From a virus: a stretch of 21,617 nt of DNA. Shown in pieces: positions 19,445 through 21,617 of the stretch. The DNA is taken from positions 1 to 21,617 of the IMG/VR virus record IMGVR_UViG_3300035190_000146. One strand, written 5' to 3'. The notes beneath the pieces were generated by a model. That model did no database searches. It worked only from the letters and a program-made list of their open reading frames with translations, and was not told where the DNA came from. Every line of letters begins with the position of its first letter. The stretch's first letter is position 1. Position numbers and translations under genes: made by a program.

Positions 19445-20046
19445 TGGCTAAAGATTCAAGCCTTGTCATAACTCAATTTGATGACTTTATGAAGCAGTTA
19501 CAAGCCCTGGGGCCACAGTTTAAAAAAGACTTTGATAAAGGATTAAGGCAAGCGGTTTTGCCTATGAGTAAGTTGGCGCAGTCCTTCGTTCCCAACGACA
19601 TCAGTTATAACAGCAGGTACGTGTTTACTCCGCAAGAGCCAACGTATCAAAGCGCTGCTTGGATAGACGATACAGAGCATCGTTCTCGTGACTCTCAACG
19701 GTGGACTTGGCGTCCTGGCGAAGTTCGCAAAGGCATCGTGGTTAGACGTAAAAGTACGCGCCGCGTTCCTGTCGGTTATAGCAAAGTTGCTGTCAGCGTT
19801 TTATCTTTAATTAATAGCACGGCCTCTGGTGCCATTTATGAATTGGCAGGTTCTGGCAAGCGTAGGAGAGGTACTAATAGATCGCGCAACCCTAACGCTC
19901 GCGAGGATTTTCTAACCTTCTTTCCAAAGGTAGCAGGGCGACCAAAACGTTTAATTTATAGGGCCGAGGCTCAAACAGGCGATAAGGTACGCGAAGAATT
20001 AGTCAAAGTGATTGACCAACGTTTGCTGAAATTTGTGAGGAGCTGA
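19444..20046 (+). CDS. Basic protein before the tape measure (neck/tail-completion candidate)
   Basis: A 200-residue protein, strongly basic in its C-terminal half (GEVRKGIVVRRKSTRRVPVGY, GSGKRRRGTNRSRNP). The N-terminal helical FDDFMKQLQALGPQFKKDFDKGLRQAVLPM followed by a beta core and a SGAIYELAGSG segment recalls gp10-type neck proteins, in which IYE(F/L)AG...G...R precedes the C-terminal helix. Its place between chaperone and tape measure instead suggests a tail-completion role. I do not recognise the exact family. The start is coupled to the T-part stop. Confidence 0.5.
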   Translation: MAKDSSLVITQFDDFMKQLQALGPQFKKDFDKGLRQAVLPMSKLAQSFVPNDISYNSRYVFTPQEPTYQSAAWIDDTEHRSRDSQRWTWRPGEVRKGIVVRRKSTRRVPVGYSKVAVSVLSLINSTASGAIYELAGSGKRRRGTNRSRNPNAREDFLTFFPKVAGRPKRLIYRAEAQTGDKVREELVKVIDQRLLKFVRS

Positions 20047-20047
20047 T

Positions 20048-21617
20048 ATGGCAAAACAAGTCTCCATTGATTTTCTTACGCGCCTTAAAGATAAAGGTTT
20101 TAAAGACCTCGAAAAAGCATCAAAGAAGCAATCAAGCGTACTTGCTGGTTTAAGTAAACAACTAGCGGCTGTCTTTTCTGTTGCTGCAGTTGTTAAATTT
20201 GGCAAAGAATCTGTGAGGGCTTTTCAGGACGCGCAAAAAGAAGCAAACCAACTTAAAACACAACTTAAGAGTTTGAATTTAGGTTTTGCCCAGTTGCAGA
20301 TAAGCGACTTTATAAGAGACCTTGCTTTAGCTACAGGTGTCACTGGTGGCGCTTTAACTGACGCCTTTATAACTTTATCGCAAGCCACCAACGATGTGAC
20401 AAAAGCTCAAAAACTATTAAAGCTCAGTTTAGATATAAGCGCTTCTACAGGTAAAGATTTAAGAACAGTAACGGTTGCTTTACAAAGAGCCCAGGCAGGT
20501 CAACTATCGGCTTTGACCAGATTGCAGATAGGTTTTACTTCTACAACTTTAGAAGGCAAAGATTTAGATGAAGTACTAGCCGATCTGGAAAAGAAATTTA
20601 GTGGCTCGGCCTTAGTAGCGGCCGACACCTTTGAAGGCAAAATCAATCGGCTAAAGGAAGCGGTAGAGGAAGCAAAAGAGGCATTCGGCGAAAGTCTGGT
20701 CGAAGGTATAGAAGCCAGCAATGTATCCGTTGAAACCTTGCAGAAAAACATTATTGATCTAGGTGCTACTCTGGGAACCATAACTGGAAAACTCATCGCC
20801 TTTAACCAGTCGGTCATTCAGGATGTTACAAAGGAATTTGAGGAAGACCAGGGTTACTTTGCATCCTTTGTAAAGTCGCTAGTCAAAACAAACAAAGAAC
20901 TTGCAGCCATAGACGGTGGAAGGCTTAGAGCAGCTACAAGAGCGCAAGCGCAAATTAGAAAAGTCGAAGCTGAAAATGCTAAGAACGTTAAGAAAACTAT
21001 CAACATACAGAAAAAGGCAGATGCGGATAAGAAACGCGCTGCGGAACTAGAACGCCTTAGAAACCGCATCTCCTACAAGTTTGACATTGATGCCATCAAT
21101 CTAAACGCAGCCTTGCGACGCGATTTATCAATTGAGGACAAATCTAGAGTCCTAGAGTTGGCGGCTTTAAAAAAGTCTGAATATCAAACCGAAGAAGAGG
21201 CGATTAAAACATTAACGGCGGCCATAGAAGCAACGTCAAAGATTAAGCCAGATATTAAGTTTAACGATAACCTTGATGATATTTTAGAAAAATTAAGAAA
21301 AATAATCGAGGGCAAGTACAGCATCAACATTGGTGCCACAATTACTGTGCCTAATATTCCATCTCCAGGTGGCAGTTCAACTGCATCACCAGGTGGCGGT
21401 AATTTCATTCCAGGAGCTGTAATATCACCTGGCACTGGAGAACCTGGAACAGGAACAGGAACCAGCGTTGGAACTTTTCCCACGATTCCAGGCACTGGCT
21501 CTGGTGCCATCATTGAAACTATAAGTAACATTATAAGTAATCAAAATACGCTGACAGCGGATTTTCTTGCAGGTCTACCCAGTGGACTTGACGCTAATGG
21601 ACTAGCTGCTGCCAGAT
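20048..21617 (+). CDS. Tape measure protein, N-terminal part (runs off the window)
   Basis: The ATG follows GAGGAG by six bases. The first 523 residues here join the piece at the left end for a total near 620. The N-terminus is amphipathic and basic (MAKQVSIDFLTRLKDKGFKDLEKASKKQ). Long helices follow (SVLAGLSKQLAAVFSVAAVV, a short hydrophobic segment at about 34-50; TRAQAQIRKVEAENAKNVKK). A Pro/Gly/Ser/Thr-rich linker at about 435-480 (IPSPGGSSTASPGGG, GTGEPGTGTGTS) precedes a repeated C-terminus. The protein fixes tail length; at roughly 1.5 angstroms per residue the tail would be near 90 nm, an inference from length alone. Confidence 0.88.
   Translation, partial: MAKQVSIDFLTRLKDKGFKDLEKASKKQSSVLAGLSKQLAAVFSVAAVVKFGKESVRAFQDAQKEANQLKTQLKSLNLGFAQLQISDFIRDLALATGVTGGALTDAFITLSQATNDVTKAQKLLKLSLDISASTGKDLRTVTVALQRAQAGQLSALTRLQIGFTSTTLEGKDLDEVLADLEKKFSGSALVAADTFEGKINRLKEAVEEAKEAFGESLVEGIEASNVSVETLQKNIIDLGATLGTITGKLIAFNQSVIQDVTKEFEEDQGYFASFVKSLVKTNKELAAIDGGRLRAATRAQAQIRKVEAENAKNVKKTINIQKKADADKKRAAELERLRNRISYKFDIDAINLNAALRRDLSIEDKSRVLELAALKKSEYQTEEEAIKTLTAAIEATSKIKPDIKFNDNLDDILEKLRKIIEGKYSINIGATITVPNIPSPGGSSTASPGGGNFIPGAVISPGTGEPGTGTGTSVGTFPTIPGTGSGAIIETISNIISNQNTLTADFLAGLPSGLDANGLAAAR
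21486..21617. repeat. Right copy of terminal overlap
   Basis: Same 132-base sequence as the window start, except C at 21612 where the left copy has G at 127. The variant gives AAAR instead of AAGR in the tape measure. Either read error at the contig edge or a real population variant explains it. Confidence 0.93.

Noticed and set aside
1-21617. Integrase, repressor or other lysogeny genes
   Set aside because: No tyrosine or serine recombinase motif, helix-turn-helix repressor or attachment-site repeat was found on either strand.

Overview
The window is one essentially complete small tailed-phage genome, probably assembled as a circle. The first 132 bases recur at the very end (21486-21617) with one mismatch, so the unit is about 21,485 bp. 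The tape measure gene is cut by the window edge: it starts at 20048, runs off the right end, and resumes in the same frame at the left end, stopping at 425. Every gene I can support is on the + strand, with tight packing and many TAATG or ATGA stop/start overlaps. The HK97-type head genes, tail assembly chaperone frameshift, tape measure and long-tail layout indicate a siphovirus. The transglycosylase at 9076, with its GIPQ and RGWY motifs, the holin ending in NPKDQLGRG and the M15 endolysin point to an actinobacterial host. Base composition looks only moderate in GC, which would suit an aquatic actinobacterium, but that is inference. I see no integrase, repressor, polymerase, primase or helicase, so the phage looks lytic and dependent on the host replisome.

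Layout: tape measure C-terminus and tail tip/fibre genes (1-3504); lysis cassette of M15 peptidase, holin and a second small membrane protein (3557-4476); a glycosyltransferase and an SDR-family sugar epimerase (4415-5973); an early DNA module with a small membrane protein, an unknown protein, a Rad52/ERF-like annealing protein, a small protein and a nuclease-like protein (6021-8113). A non-coding, strongly structured control region follows (8114-8511). Next come a small acidic protein, an endonuclease VII-like protein, a secreted transglycosylase, a second glycosyltransferase and a small beta-rich protein (8512-10445). After a C-run element that may be the cos site come HNH, ParB/methyltransferase, TerS, TerL, a small TTG-started membrane protein, portal, protease, a cysteine-motif protein, major capsid, connector, tail terminator, tail tube, chaperone G/GT, an unknown protein and the tape measure (10552-21617).

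The strongest non-gene signals are these: a textbook -1 frameshift signal in the tail chaperone (A_AAA_AAT, 6-nt spacer, 11-bp stem, and a loop that can also pair downstream); the hairpin, promoter and G-run block at 8114-8511; four GACACCTC repeats just before the capsid gene; a hairpin after the capsid gene followed by a 17-bp inverted repeat enclosing a possible 29-residue gene; and a hairpin that buries the ribosome binding site of the endolysin. Two genes easily missed by standard calling are the 53-residue membrane protein at 6021 and the TTG-started membrane protein at 13717.
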